Shown here piece by piece: positions 1-9,288 of a DNA stretch of 64,000 bases. This DNA comes from Spirobacillus cienkowskii (lineage in GTDB: Bacteria; Bdellovibrionota_B; Oligoflexia; Silvanigrellales; Silvanigrellaceae). The stretch covers positions 2,557,501-2,621,500 of the forward strand of contig NZ_CP146516.1 of assembly GCF_037081835.1 (NCBI RefSeq), given 5' to 3'. The notes under the pieces are model-generated. The model saw only the letters and a list, made by a program, of their open reading frames with translations, was not told the DNA's origin and did no database searches. The translations under genes were made by a program, and so were the position numbers. Position 1 is the first letter of the stretch. Each line of letters begins with the position of its first letter.

Positions 1-481
1 AAGCATCTTTCATGGTAAATTCACGCAAGCGAATCAAACCACCACGAGGTCTTGGCTCATCTCTAAATTTTGTTTGAATTTGATACATCATCACGGGTAA
101 TTGACGATAACTAGTAATTTCTGTACGTGCTAAGTAAACAACAGGTTCTTCATGAGTTGGATTTAAAACCATTTGTTTTTCATGACGATCTTTAAACTTC
201 ATCATGTCTTTACCAAATGTTTGATAGCGACCCGTTTCTTCCCAAATATCTTTAGGAGAAGCACAAGGCAATCGAACCTCCTGCCCCTCAACAGATTCCA
301 TTTCTTCACGACAAATTTTTTCGATCTTAGATATACAACGCATTCCTAAAGGAAGAATGCCATAAATACCTGCAGCAAATTGGCGCATAAAACCGCCTCT
401 AAGCATAAATTTATGGCTTGGAAGCTCGCTATCTCTAGGTGTTTCTTTAATTGTTTTCGCCACTAACTTAGACATACGCAT
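1..481 (-). CDS. proS: Prolyl-tRNA synthetase, N-terminal part (cut by window edge)
   Basis: This cytoplasmic class II aminoacyl-tRNA synthetase charges tRNA-Pro. Only the first 160 codons are in the window; the rest continues to the left. The visible part has the bacterial ProS start (MRMSKLVAKTIKETP), class II motif 1 around GIYGILPLGMRC, and motif 2 as FRDEPRPRGGLIRLREF. I chose the ATG at 481 because GGAG lies 10 bases upstream; an ATG two codons later has a poorer distance. It is the last visible member of a minus-strand group metG, HAD phosphatase, methyltransferase, proS, and begins 26 bases after the methyltransferase stop. Confidence 0.95.
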   Translation of the reverse strand, partial: MRMSKLVAKTIKETPRDSELPSHKFMLRGGFMRQFAAGIYGILPLGMRCISKIEKICREEMESVEGQEVRLPCASPKDIWEETGRYQTFGKDMMKFKDRHEKQMVLNPTHEEPVVYLARTEITSYRQLPVMMYQIQTKFRDEPRPRGGLIRLREFTMKDA

Positions 482-507
482 AACAAAAAAACTCCAAATT
501 TTATTTT

Positions 508-1419
508 TTAATGTATATTATTTAAAAACTGCTCAAGAGATATTGATTTATCACCAATATGTTTTTTCAATTCTTGATATTCATTTTGTGCAGATTCTAA
601 ATAACTTCCACGACGTATACATGTAATTAAACGATTTTTAGGCGTATGAGTTGAGGGCACAAACTCTGTTGCAGTCACTTCATATCCTTTTGAACGAAGC
701 AAACACATTCTCAGTGCATCGGTAAAATGCGCTGCCACTTCTCGCCTTACCTGTGGCGTATGAAAGACTGGTGACAAAGGATGTGTCTGCGTATCTTCTT
801 TCCAAAACCGAGCAAGCTCAGCCTGGCAACAAGGAGCCACAGCAATAAAATCTGATTTTTCTTGCACAGCAAAAGAAAGCGCTAAATCTGTGGCAACATC
901 ACATGCGTGTAAGGCAACAACAGCATGAGGACGCGTTTCTTTATTCCATTTATAATCCGAAATTGAAGTTGCTTCAAAAGATAAAATATTTGCAAAACCT
1001 AGTTTCTGTGCTTTATTTTGACAGTCTTTAATTATTTTAGAATTGCTATCTACTCCTACAATTTCTACAGGATGTTTCCATTTTTCTAAAAAACTCCACG
1101 CAAGCAAGAAAGTAAGATATGATTTGCCACATCCAACATCTAAAATTCTCACAATTTTATGTCGCGAAATAAGAGACTCAATATGAGATTCAATTAAATT
1201 ATACATATGATTAATTTGTATAAATTTTTTTACGTTATCGGGAGACATAGAAGCATCAGAGTTTAATAAACCCAGCGATAAAAGCAAATCGGGTGCCGTA
1301 ATTGGTGTGATTGCATATTTTTTTTCGCCTAAAAGCTTTTCTATTCTTTTTTTATTCCACCAGTTTAATGACAATTCTTTAAAACTAACTGGTTTTTTAT
1401 ATATTTCCATATGTTTCAT
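508..1419 (-). CDS. SAM-dependent methyltransferase, Methyltransf_32-like
   Basis: A predicted cytoplasmic class I SAM-dependent methyltransferase of 303 residues. The SAM-binding motif I is RILDVGCGKSYL (residues 91-102), an acidic SAM-ribose contact follows in VGVDSN (about 121-126), and the family-like signatures HACD (171-174) and APCCQ (195-199) are present. These match the Methyltransf_32 group (relatives of eukaryotic TRMT13/METTL25-type proteins), whose bacterial members are mostly uncharacterised. The substrate cannot be read from sequence; placement among aminoacyl-tRNA synthetase genes makes RNA a reasonable guess. Its ATG overlaps the HAD stop codon as ATGA, so the two are probably translationally coupled. 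Confidence 0.75.
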   Translation of the reverse strand: MKHMEIYKKPVSFKELSLNWWNKKRIEKLLGEKKYAITPITAPDLLLSLGLLNSDASMSPDNVKKFIQINHMYNLIESHIESLISRHKIVRILDVGCGKSYLTFLLAWSFLEKWKHPVEIVGVDSNSKIIKDCQNKAQKLGFANILSFEATSISDYKWNKETRPHAVVALHACDVATDLALSFAVQEKSDFIAVAPCCQAELARFWKEDTQTHPLSPVFHTPQVRREVAAHFTDALRMCLLRSKGYEVTATEFVPSTHTPKNRLITCIRRGSYLESAQNEYQELKKHIGDKSISLEQFLNNIH

Positions 1420-2261
1420 ATTCCAAAATTAAAAAGTTTTTCTAAAAACACAGCAACACCATCTTCATCATTTGAAAGTGTTCTAATTTTTGCAGCATTT
1501 AAGGCATGTTCATCTGCATTCGCCATGGCAACTCCTAATCCAGCGAGGGATAGCATTTCAACATCATTTTCTCCATCTCCAAAAGAAATCGCTTCGTTAA
1601 TATGGATTCCTAAATAATCACACACATATTGCATAGCAATACCTTTATTCATATTTGAAGAACCCAATTCAATCCAAGGCCAACCATTAAATGTGCAAAA
1701 GCTAACGTTATAAGGCTTTAAAAGCTCAGATTGCTCTTTTAAAAAAGCTCGCCTGTCACTCTCTGGAGTTAACAAAAAAAGAAAACTGACAACAGATTCA
1801 TAAAAAGGGTTATCAACATCAAATTCTTTAATATCATTGTCATAATGGAAGGAAAAATCGTTTGAATTTAAATAATGGGGTCGCAAGCAATAAAAAGAAC
1901 TCGATGTATCTGCAATTAAATTTTGAATAGAATAGTTAAGTTTATTATTTAATATATTTTTACACATGTTAACAACAGTTTTTTTTAATTTATTATCTAA
2001 ATAAACAAGCATCATTGAGTATCCATCATCTACATGTTTTTTAATATCACTTCCATTTAATGTAATAACAGGAGTTTTTAAGTTGATTTCTCTTGTTACA
2101 TTTCTCACTGATTTTAAAGTCCTACCTGTAGAAATTACAACATGAATTCCTAATTCTATTAATTTATTTAAACAACTAACACTTCTTTGCGAAATTACTT
2201 TTCTAGAATTTAAAAGAGTTCCATCCAGATCTACAAATATTGCTTTATATTGAAAACCCAT
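1416..2261 (-). CDS. Cof-type HAD-IIB family phosphatase
   Basis: A 281-residue haloacid-dehalogenase phosphatase of the Cof/IIB type. It shows the nucleophile motif DLDGT (11-15), motif II in ISTGR (43-47), an alpha/beta cap of about 100 residues between motifs II and III, a conserved Lys in MNKG (204-207) and motif IV GDGEND (228-233). Family members dephosphorylate small phosphorylated metabolites (sugar phosphates, pyridoxal phosphate, FMN); the specificity here is unknown. The gene follows metG by 29 bases and overlaps the downstream methyltransferase by 4 bases, so it is very likely co-transcribed with both. Confidence 0.85.
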   Translation of the reverse strand: MGFQYKAIFVDLDGTLLNSRKVISQRSVSCLNKLIELGIHVVISTGRTLKSVRNVTREINLKTPVITLNGSDIKKHVDDGYSMMLVYLDNKLKKTVVNMCKNILNNKLNYSIQNLIADTSSSFYCLRPHYLNSNDFSFHYDNDIKEFDVDNPFYESVVSFLFLLTPESDRRAFLKEQSELLKPYNVSFCTFNGWPWIELGSSNMNKGIAMQYVCDYLGIHINEAISFGDGENDVEMLSLAGLGVAMANADEHALNAAKIRTLSNDEDGVAVFLEKLFNFGI

Positions 2262-2290
2262 ATTTTCTCCCTTTTGAATTTATACGTAAT

Positions 2291-4282
2291 TTAACTTAAC
2301 AGAGCTCCCTCTTTTAAATGATTAGAAAGAAAAATTGGGCTTACCTTTCCTTCTACAGTTTCTGTAGCGATAACCATTCCTTCGCTTACTCCAAATCTCA
2401 TTTTTCTTTTTGCAAGATTTGTCACAACAATCACTTTTTGATTAACAATTTCTTCTGGCTTAATCCATTCTCTTATTCCAGAAAAAACTTGTCGTTCACC
2501 AAGCTCTCCTATTGATACCAAAAGTCTAAGTAATTTATCAGATCCTTCAACACACTCAGCGCTAATTACCGTAGCAATTCGCATTTCTATTTTTGCAAAA
2601 TCTTGAATTTGAATTTCACTACTAGTATTATTATTGTTGTTCTCAGATTTAATTCTTTTTTCTATATTTTCATTTTTTAGATTTTTCACTTCAACATTTG
2701 TTACAATATTTTTTTTCTCAACCAACTCAAGCTCTTTATTTATATCTATTCTCGAAAAAAGCTTTGGAATATCATTTATAACAAATTCAAAATTAATTGC
2801 ATAAAAATCTTTCGATCTTTCAAGACAATTTGATAGATCTAAAACATTTTCGCCGATACTTTTAAGTAAGCATTCCATTTTTTTAGGGAAAAACGAATAA
2901 GAAGCATACCCAACAACTCTTAAAACTGCAATACTCACTGCTAATATATTGCTTAAGCATTTTAAATCATTTTCGTTATTACTTTTATACAAATCCCATG
3001 GTTTTTGATTTGCTATATGTTTATCAGTAATAGAAATTAAATTCCAAATTTCTGTCATAGCATCTGCAATTCTAAATTCATCAAAATATTTTATCACATT
3101 ATTTATTGCACTAACTGAAGAATTTTTAATTTCTTTTTGCTCGTCTGTTAAAAAGTCGAAATAAAATTTAGGAATTTTGTTATCAAAATATTTTTCTATC
3201 ATGGTTAGAGTTCGAGAAAGCAAATTACCCACTCCATTTGCTAAATCAGCATTATATCTTTCAAAATATGCTTTCCATGAAATATCTATATCTTCTCCTG
3301 GATTTGTGACTCTAAAAGCATAATTGACAAACATATCTCTACCAAAATGCAGAATTTGATCTACAGTAACAACATTACCCAAACTTTTAGACATTTTATG
3401 CCCATCTTTTAACAACCAACCCGTTACGTATAGTTTTGGAACTGGGACATCTAACGATAAACACATTGCAGGCCAAAAAATTCCATGAAATTTAAGAATA
3501 TCTTTTCCAAGAATATGATAAGCGTTTTTCCAAAACTCACTTTTTCTTGCAGCCTCTATTCCGCCAATACCAGTAATATAATTTGGTAATGCATCAAACC
3601 AAACATAAGCGACATGCTCAGTATCAAAAGGTAACTCGACTCCCCAAGTCAACCTAGTTTTAGGACGCGAAATACTCAAATCACCTTCTAAACTATTTAG
3701 CATAGATAAAAGTTCATTTTTATAACGTTCTTGATGAGTGATTCTATGACTAGAAATTAATTCTATAAGTTGTTCACGATATTTAGAAGTTTTAAAAAAA
3801 TAATTTTTTTCTTTACGAAGCTCTGTTGGCCTTTTATGAACTAAACAATTGTTGTGTTCATCTCTTTCATTACTCGTTAAAAAACCTTCACATTTAATAC
3901 AATAAAAACCTTCATGTTCACCAAAATAGATATCGCCTTTTTTATAACAATAATTTAATATATCTTGAACATTTTTTATATGATTTTTGTCTGTCGTTCT
4001 TATAAAAATATCATTATTAATTTCAAATTTTTCAAATTCATTTTTCCATAAAGCAGCCATTTTATCGACTAACTGCTTTGGAGTCACTTCGAGTTCTTTT
4101 GCTCTAGACTGCACAGCTTCGCCATGCTCATCCAAACCAGTTAAAAATTTTACTTCCATTCCTCTATGTAAATAGTGCGTTTTTAAAATGCTGGCTAATA
4201 TTGTTGCATAAACATGCCCTGCATGAGGATCGCCATTGGCATAGTAAATAGGCGTTGTAAAATATTTATAGGCTTTACTCAT
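2291..4282 (-). CDS. metG: Methionyl-tRNA synthetase with C-terminal tRNA-binding domain
   Basis: Class I synthetase that charges tRNA-Met (663 aa). The HIGH motif appears as HAGH (20-23) and KMSKS at 296-300. A single zinc knuckle has C128, C131, C146 and H149 (Cys-X2-Cys...Cys-X2-His), the Thermus/Bacillus-type arrangement. Residues about 565-663 form an OB-fold tRNA-binding domain (IQIQDFAKIEMRIATV...), joined by an Asn/Lys-rich linker containing a run of Asn that looks disordered. AAAGGA lies 10 bases before the ATG. It leads a minus-strand operon with the HAD phosphatase, the methyltransferase and proS. The rpoZ terminator just upstream isolates it from rpoZ transcription. Confidence 0.97.
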   Translation of the reverse strand: MSKAYKYFTTPIYYANGDPHAGHVYATILASILKTHYLHRGMEVKFLTGLDEHGEAVQSRAKELEVTPKQLVDKMAALWKNEFEKFEINNDIFIRTTDKNHIKNVQDILNYCYKKGDIYFGEHEGFYCIKCEGFLTSNERDEHNNCLVHKRPTELRKEKNYFFKTSKYREQLIELISSHRITHQERYKNELLSMLNSLEGDLSISRPKTRLTWGVELPFDTEHVAYVWFDALPNYITGIGGIEAARKSEFWKNAYHILGKDILKFHGIFWPAMCLSLDVPVPKLYVTGWLLKDGHKMSKSLGNVVTVDQILHFGRDMFVNYAFRVTNPGEDIDISWKAYFERYNADLANGVGNLLSRTLTMIEKYFDNKIPKFYFDFLTDEQKEIKNSSVSAINNVIKYFDEFRIADAMTEIWNLISITDKHIANQKPWDLYKSNNENDLKCLSNILAVSIAVLRVVGYASYSFFPKKMECLLKSIGENVLDLSNCLERSKDFYAINFEFVINDIPKLFSRIDINKELELVEKKNIVTNVEVKNLKNENIEKRIKSENNNNNTSSEIQIQDFAKIEMRIATVISAECVEGSDKLLRLLVSIGELGERQVFSGIREWIKPEEIVNQKVIVVTNLAKRKMRFGVSEGMVIATETVEGKVSPIFLSNHLKEGALLS

Positions 4283-4311
4283 AATAAAATAATCCTTTTA
4301 TAATTCAAAAT

Positions 4312-4344
4312 AAAAAACTGGATACTGTTTGGTACAGCATCCAG
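4312..4344 (-). terminator. Rho-independent terminator after rpoZ
   Basis: An imperfect hairpin, CTGGAT-A-CTGT / ACAG-C-ATCCAG with a TTGGT loop (plus strand 4318-4344), is followed on the minus strand by a run of six T (4312-4317 read as A on plus). It lies 46 bases beyond the rpoZ stop and before metG, as expected for an intrinsic terminator of rpoZ. Confidence 0.8.
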
Positions 4345-4390
4345 CTTTGAAATTTATTGAGCAAATAAGCTCAACAATAAAACACGACTA

Positions 4391-4618
4391 TTACTTAACC
4401 TTAATTGGGAGATGCAGCCCTGGTACAATTTCCGCATTTTTAATTCCTACTTTTCCAGCGGCAATTTCTCTAAGAGCTGTTACTGCTTCCTTATTCTTGC
4501 ACTCTACAAGAGGATCGCTGCCTTTTTGAAGTTGTCGCATACGACGCGCAGCTAACATCACAACAGCAAAACGATTTGGAATTTGATCGAGACAATCTTG
4601 GACAGAAATACGAGCCAT
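4391..4618 (-). CDS. rpoZ: RNA polymerase omega subunit
   Basis: Small subunit (75 aa) that helps assemble and stabilise beta-prime in RNA polymerase. The sequence begins [10 protein letters not shown] and contains the conserved omega segment [15 protein letters not shown], followed by the K.[12 protein letters not shown] region, with the usual family length. AAGGAAGC precedes the ATG by about four bases. It appears monocistronic, with a terminator downstream and a candidate promoter at 4680-4708. It is divergent from the peptide-transport operon. In many Proteobacteria rpoZ is next to gmk or spoT, which is not the case here. Confidence 0.95.
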   Translation of the reverse strand: MARISVQDCLDQIPNRFAVVMLAARRMRQLQKGSDPLVECKNKEAVTALREIAAGKVGIKNAEIVPGLHLPIKVK

Positions 4619-4655
4619 AATGCTTCCTTAGAAAGAGCAAAAGGTGAAAGAATGC

Positions 4656-4671
4656 ACTGTTATTAAACAGT
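4656..4671. promoter_or_regulatory. Perfect 6-4-6 palindrome at the rpoZ transcription start region
   Basis: ACTGTT-ATTA-AACAGT is a perfect inverted repeat. It lies directly downstream of the proposed rpoZ promoter, 38 bases before the ATG. It could be an operator or the first hairpin of the leader RNA. No regulator is identified. Confidence 0.35.
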
Positions 4672-4679
4672 ATATATAC

Positions 4680-4708
4680 TTTGTAGCAATAGCCAAAGAC
4701 TGCGTCAA
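4680..4708 (-). promoter_or_regulatory. Candidate sigma-70-type promoter for rpoZ
   Basis: On the minus strand TTGACG (4703-4708) and TACAAA (4680-4685) are separated by exactly 17 bases. This matches the housekeeping promoter layout, with 5/6 and 4/6 agreement to consensus. Assignment is by pattern only. Confidence 0.4.
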
Positions 4709-4812
4709 CACGTTTTTCTGATGAAAGTTGGAAGTTTGCTTCATTTTTTTCTACCATCTTAGGGATCAAGCACGTCGAGTACGTTTGACCTCTTAAAAGG
4801 AGATAAACGCTA

Positions 4813-6384
4813 ATGAATAGTCGCTACACAATAAAAAGAATAATAATTACAGCAATTTCCGCATTACTGGTTGCTTATATTGTATATCTTTCTGCATCAA
4901 ATTCCAACAAAGATGCCAATGACAAATCGTCTAAAAATACGATAACAATTGCGTTTGATTCAAAAATTACAACTGGAGACCCAAGGCTTATTGGTTCTGA
5001 CGCAAATAGCCAGTACCTAGAAAATTTAAGATTCCTCAGTTTAATGAGTTATGATGAACAAGGTTCTCTCATCAATATATTAGCAAACAACGTAAAATCA
5101 CTCTCAAATAAGTCTTGGCAAATTTTTCTAAAAAAAGGTGTCAAATTTAACAATGGGCGCGAAATTGATGCATTTGATGTTGAAGCAACATACGATTATA
5201 TCATCAATACCCCAGAAGGTTTTCCTCCTAGCCCAAGAAAAGCCGCTTTTTCAAATGTATTAACTTTCAAAGCAAAAGATAAAGACACATTACAAATCAG
5301 CCTTAAAGAGCCTGATGCTTCTTTTTTAAACAATTTAATTATTGGTATTCTTCCAAAAGAAGCAATATCCACACAACCAAATGAAATCAATAATAAAGGC
5401 TTTGAAAGCGGCCCATTTATACTAAAGTCAATAAGCGCTTCTGATTGGACCCTCGTAAAAAATCCAAACTACAACCACTCTTCATTAGCACAAATTGAAA
5501 AGCTTGTTTTTAAAATTATTCCAGATAGCGGAACCCGTTATGCAGCCTTGGCAAGGGGAGATATTGACATCGCCCAAAATGCAATCGACCCAGACAAAGT
5601 CTCTCTGATACAAAAAACTAAAAACAGCAATTTCGAAGTACTCAGCGCTCCAAAATTAGCAACCACATACCTTGCCTTTAACTTTAGAGATCCGAATTTT
5701 AACATTCTTAAAATTCGCCAAGCAATTGCTTATGCCATCGATAGACAAAGTCTTTTACAGTTTAGGCTTCAAGGACAAGGACTTATTGCAACTGGAATGT
5801 TTCCAAACAATAATTTCTTTTATGACAGCTCAATTCCAGAAATAACTTATAATCCTCAAAGAGCGAAAACTCTTCTCAAAGAAACAAGTGTCAAAGAGCC
5901 ACTAGAATTTATCATAAAAGTCTCAAATAATAATAAATCAACAGTTGAAGTGGCAAAAGCGATTGCCGCCAACCTAAAAGACGTAGGATTTTCACCCACA
6001 GTAGAAATGCTAGAAAATAATGTTTTTTTAGAACAAGTCAAAAAAGGTTCTGCAAAGGTCTGGATATCTCAATGGGTTGGTTTTAAAGACCCCGACCATC
6101 TTCGTTTTGTTTTTGCATCAAATATGATTCCTCCTGCCGGTGGAAACCGAGGAGCATATTCAAATCCTTCTATCGATAATCTCTTACAAGAAGGTCGCGA
6201 AGAAATGGATCCAAAAAAGCGTAAAATGATTTATGATCAAGCGCAAAAATTATTAGCAGGAGATCTTCCTTATGTTTACTTATGGCATAATCTTAATATA
6301 GCTATAGTTTCAAAAAGAGTAAAAGGATTTAAATTATATGCTGATGGTCGTTACTGGTCGCTTGTAAACGTAACAAAAGATTAA
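4813..6384 (+). CDS. Peptide ABC transporter substrate-binding protein (SBP_bac_5 family)
   Basis: Periplasmic binding protein of the DppA/OppA family, 523 aa. A basic N terminus and one hydrophobic helix (about residues 9-28) form an uncleaved anchor or signal peptide; there is no lipobox cysteine. The mature part has the family layout: NTITIAFDSKITTGDPR at the start, VKFNNGREIDAFDVEATY (the FHDG.p.tA.DV-like region), and GPFILKS with NPNY further on. AGGAG lies 10 bases before the ATG. The two permease genes follow after 9 bases and a 4-base overlap, so it is the first gene of an importer operon for di/oligopeptides or a related ligand. Ligand specificity cannot be told from sequence. Confidence 0.88.
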   Translation: MNSRYTIKRIIITAISALLVAYIVYLSASNSNKDANDKSSKNTITIAFDSKITTGDPRLIGSDANSQYLENLRFLSLMSYDEQGSLINILANNVKSLSNKSWQIFLKKGVKFNNGREIDAFDVEATYDYIINTPEGFPPSPRKAAFSNVLTFKAKDKDTLQISLKEPDASFLNNLIIGILPKEAISTQPNEINNKGFESGPFILKSISASDWTLVKNPNYNHSSLAQIEKLVFKIIPDSGTRYAALARGDIDIAQNAIDPDKVSLIQKTKNSNFEVLSAPKLATTYLAFNFRDPNFNILKIRQAIAYAIDRQSLLQFRLQGQGLIATGMFPNNNFFYDSSIPEITYNPQRAKTLLKETSVKEPLEFIIKVSNNNKSTVEVAKAIAANLKDVGFSPTVEMLENNVFLEQVKKGSAKVWISQWVGFKDPDHLRFVFASNMIPPAGGNRGAYSNPSIDNLLQEGREEMDPKKRKMIYDQAQKLLAGDLPYVYLWHNLNIAIVSKRVKGFKLYADGRYWSLVNVTKD

Positions 6385-6393
6385 AGGAATATA

Positions 6394-7314
6394 ATGCTAA
6401 AAGTTTTTTTTCAGCGATTTTTTCAGCTGCTTGCTGTTTTATGGGGTGTGTCATCAATTGTTTTTTTTCTACAAAGAATGATTCCTGGAAACCCTGCGGA
6501 TACCATTTTAGGCGTAGACGCTTCTGATGCCGATAAATTTGAGTGGTTAGCAAAATACGGTCTTAACGATCCATTATGGAATCAATATTTAAATTTTTTA
6601 AAAAATTTAATTCATGGAGATTTAGGATTTAGCTATTCAAGTTTTATTCCTGTAACGGAATTAATATTACCAAGGCTTTGGGAAACAGTGCAACTCGCTA
6701 CAGTTGCTTTTATTTTTTCTATTTTGATTGCAACTTTTATTGGAATTATTAGCGCATCTCAAGCAGGAAAATTTTTAGATAAAGCTGCAGCAATTGTTTC
6801 TTTACTTGCTATATCAGCACCCAGCTTTATTATTGGCCCTGTATTAATGTGGATATTTGCTGTAAAGTTAGATTATTTTCCATTAATGGGCAATGAAGGC
6901 CAGAGTTCATTTATTCTTCCAGCAATAACACTCGGGGCATCGCTAGCTGCTTTTTCAAGCCGTATGATAAGAAGCGGAATTGTTGATGTATTACAAGAAG
7001 ATTACATTCGAACGGCTAAAAGCAAAGGGCTATCGCAATTTATAATCTTAACTAAACACGCTTTAAGAAATGCTTTTTTACCCACACTTACAGTGTTAGG
7101 AATGCAATTGGGTGTATTACTTAGTGGAGCGGTCATCACAGAACAAATTTTTAATTGGCCAGGTTTAGGAAGTCTTATTGTAGAAGCTGTTCAACAACGA
7201 GAATACAATATAGTTTCTGGTTGTGTTATAATTATGGCTACAATTTATGTGGTATGTAACCTTTTAGTTGACATTTTATACCGCATTTTTGACCCAAGGG
7301 TGCGATTAACATGA
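6394..7314 (+). CDS. Peptide ABC transporter permease, DppB/OppB-like
   Basis: Inner-membrane permease of 306 aa from the binding-protein-dependent family. The N-terminal helix and RMIPGNPAD are typical of DppB-type subunits. The EAA loop that contacts the ATPase is EDYIRTAKSKGLS followed by HALRNAFLPTLTVLG, and the C-terminal EQIFNWPGLGSLIVEAVQQREYN is strongly conserved in this family. It lies 9 bases after the binding protein and overlaps the next permease by 4 bases (ATGA). It should pair with that permease as a heterodimer. Confidence 0.92.
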   Translation: MLKVFFQRFFQLLAVLWGVSSIVFFLQRMIPGNPADTILGVDASDADKFEWLAKYGLNDPLWNQYLNFLKNLIHGDLGFSYSSFIPVTELILPRLWETVQLATVAFIFSILIATFIGIISASQAGKFLDKAAAIVSLLAISAPSFIIGPVLMWIFAVKLDYFPLMGNEGQSSFILPAITLGASLAAFSSRMIRSGIVDVLQEDYIRTAKSKGLSQFIILTKHALRNAFLPTLTVLGMQLGVLLSGAVITEQIFNWPGLGSLIVEAVQQREYNIVSGCVIIMATIYVVCNLLVDILYRIFDPRVRLT

Positions 7315-8165
7315 CAACATTATTTAAACGTTTTTTTAAAATTGTAAGACAAGATAAAACAACAATTGTCTCTGGCTTAATTCTTATTTTTTGGTTTTTT
7401 ATTGCAATATTTCCTCTTGTTTTTCATTCTCTAGCAATTATTCCGATTCATTTACAAGAAAGGTTACAAGACCCTTCTACTCAATATTGGTTTGGCGTTG
7501 ATGGCAACGGACAAAGCGTCGGCTTACTCATTATGAATGGAGCCTCTACTTCACTCATTGTAAGTTTATTTACTGTTAGCATGAGCTTAATAGTTGGAAT
7601 TCCAATGGGAGCAATTGCAGGTTTTTTTGGAGGTAAGACAGATGCTTTAATTTCTCGACTTATTGATATATTATTAGCTTTTCCTCCAATGGTTTTGCCT
7701 ATTGCTATTATGGCCTTTTTTGGTGGTGGTTTGCTTAATGTTGTCATTGCATTGAGTATCACAGGTTGGGTCAGCTATGCGCGTGTAGTTCGCGGCCAAT
7801 TTTTATCTTTTAAAGAAAGAGAATTTGTTGTTGCTGCAAAATCACTAGGTGCAAATAATAGCAGGTTGATGTTTAAACATATTTTTCCTAACACAATATC
7901 ACCACTGGCTGTGCAAGCAACGTTTTCTTTAGCAGGAGTGATCATTGCCGAGGCTGGACTTAGTTTTTTAGGATTAGGAGTTAGCCAAAATCATGTGAGT
8001 TGGGGTGGTTTATTAAACTCAGCACGAGATTATTTAACCACAAATCCTTCACTAGCTTTTTTTCCAGCCTTAGCATTATTTACCGTTGTTGCAAGTTTAA
8101 ATTTTGTTGGCGAATCCCTCCGATTAATGTTTGATCCAAAAAGTATTGGAGCAGGCAGGACTTAA
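7311..8165 (+). CDS. Peptide ABC transporter permease, DppC/OppC-like
   Basis: Second permease of the importer, 284 aa. It has an N-terminal membrane helix (about 15-40), the FGVDGNGQSV segment that corresponds to the family's lGtD..GrDv motif, and the EAA loop FVVAAKSLGANNSRLMFKHIFPN. The C-terminal EAGLSFLGLGVSQNHVSWGGLLNSARDY is the strongest DppC signature. Its start overlaps the DppB-like stop. No ATPase gene of the DppD/DppF type follows; the next gene belongs to a different transporter, so the energising ATPases must come from elsewhere in the genome. Confidence 0.92.
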   Translation: MTTLFKRFFKIVRQDKTTIVSGLILIFWFFIAIFPLVFHSLAIIPIHLQERLQDPSTQYWFGVDGNGQSVGLLIMNGASTSLIVSLFTVSMSLIVGIPMGAIAGFFGGKTDALISRLIDILLAFPPMVLPIAIMAFFGGGLLNVVIALSITGWVSYARVVRGQFLSFKEREFVVAAKSLGANNSRLMFKHIFPNTISPLAVQATFSLAGVIIAEAGLSFLGLGVSQNHVSWGGLLNSARDYLTTNPSLAFFPALALFTVVASLNFVGESLRLMFDPKSIGAGRT

Positions 8166-8244
8166 AAAATTTTAATTTATTAAATATTAATACAAAAGAA
8201 TACCATTAACAAAAAATAAACTATTACAATTATAATATTATTTT

Positions 8245-8311
8245 ATTGGACAAATAAACAAAAAATATGTAATAAACATTTTAATGTTATGTTTTAGAGG
8301 TTTTATCCAAT
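8245..8311. promoter_or_regulatory. Inverted repeats in the choline-operon leader
   Basis: Upstream of the choline genes, ATTGGA (8245-8250) is mirrored by TCCAAT (8306-8311). Between them AACATT-TT-AATGTT (8275-8288) is a close 6-2-6 inverted repeat. This is a plausible regulator-binding region for choline control, but no BetI-type regulator gene is present nearby and the assignment is tentative. Confidence 0.25.
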
Positions 8312-8324
8312 TTTTGAGGGAGCT

Positions 8325-9269
8325 ATGAGTTTTCTTTTTATAGCATGTACAATTTTTTTTGGACTATTGCACATACAAAGTTACTCAAAAACACAATGTA
8401 AAAAAATAAGATTTTCGACAATTGGCTGGACAGACATCACTGCATCAACAGCAATAGCAAGCGAAATATTGCAATTGCTGGGTTACGAAACTAAAACTAT
8501 CAATCTATCTCTACCAATGACATTTGCTAGCTTAAAAAACAACGACGTTGATATTTTTTTAGGAAATTGGATGCCAACAATGAAGGCGGATATCACTCCC
8601 TATCAAAATCAAGGATTGATAGAAACCATAGGAACAGTTTTGAAAGGAGCTAAATATACGCTCGCAGTACCTAAATATGTTTTTGATGCCGGAGTAAAAA
8701 GTTTTAAAGATTTACATAAACATAAAGATAAATTTCAAGGAAAAATATATGGATTGGAACCAGGTAACGATGGAAATAGAATTATTTCAAATATTATCCA
8801 AGGTAACAATTTTAATTTAAAAAACTGGAAACTTGTCGAATCTAGCGAACAAGCCATGTTAATGGAAGTATTGCAATCAGCCAAAAGAAATAAATGGATA
8901 GTTTTTTTAGGATGGGAACCCCATCCAATGAATAAAATGATTCAAATTTCTTATTTAACTGATGGAGATTTATACTTTGGCCCTCATGAAGGAGGGGCAA
9001 CAGTATATATTAATAGTAGAAAAAATTATTCAAAAGAATGTCCTGAAATTAGTAAATTTTTTAGTAACTTCAATTTATCAATTGAAGACGAATATCAAAT
9101 GATGAATATGATTATCGATCAAAATATTTCTCCAAATATTGCTGCAAAAAAATGGATTAAAAACAACATTAACAAGGTCGAAAAATTTTTAGTAAATATA
9201 AAAAAATCGAATAGTAATTATATCAGTATACACGAGTTAAAAACATTAATTCAAAAAAATAACTATTAA
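8325..9269 (+). CDS. Choline/glycine betaine ABC substrate-binding protein, ChoX-like
   Basis: Periplasmic binding protein of the OpuAC/ProX superfamily, 314 aa, with an N-terminal signal helix (about 1-20). The body resembles the choline binder ChoX: GWTD (W35), FLGNWMPTM (W82), YTLAVPKY (Y111), GLEPGNDGNR (143-152) and FLGWEPHPMN (W197). These aromatics are well placed to make the cation-pi box that holds the trimethylammonium group; this is inferred from the family and not modelled. GAGGGAG precedes the ATG. The permease, ATPase and choline dehydrogenase genes follow directly, which argues for choline as ligand over betaine. Confidence 0.85.
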   Translation: MSFLFIACTIFFGLLHIQSYSKTQCKKIRFSTIGWTDITASTAIASEILQLLGYETKTINLSLPMTFASLKNNDVDIFLGNWMPTMKADITPYQNQGLIETIGTVLKGAKYTLAVPKYVFDAGVKSFKDLHKHKDKFQGKIYGLEPGNDGNRIISNIIQGNNFNLKNWKLVESSEQAMLMEVLQSAKRNKWIVFLGWEPHPMNKMIQISYLTDGDLYFGPHEGGATVYINSRKNYSKECPEISKFFSNFNLSIEDEYQMMNMIIDQNISPNIAAKKWIKNNINKVEKFLVNIKKSNSNYISIHELKTLIQKNNY

Positions 9270-9288
9270 TTTTTTCTAAAGGAAACTT

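Noticed and set aside
4491-4769. 92-codon minus-strand frame across the rpoZ start and promoter
   Set aside because: It overlaps rpoZ in another frame and contains the candidate promoter; the protein resembles nothing.
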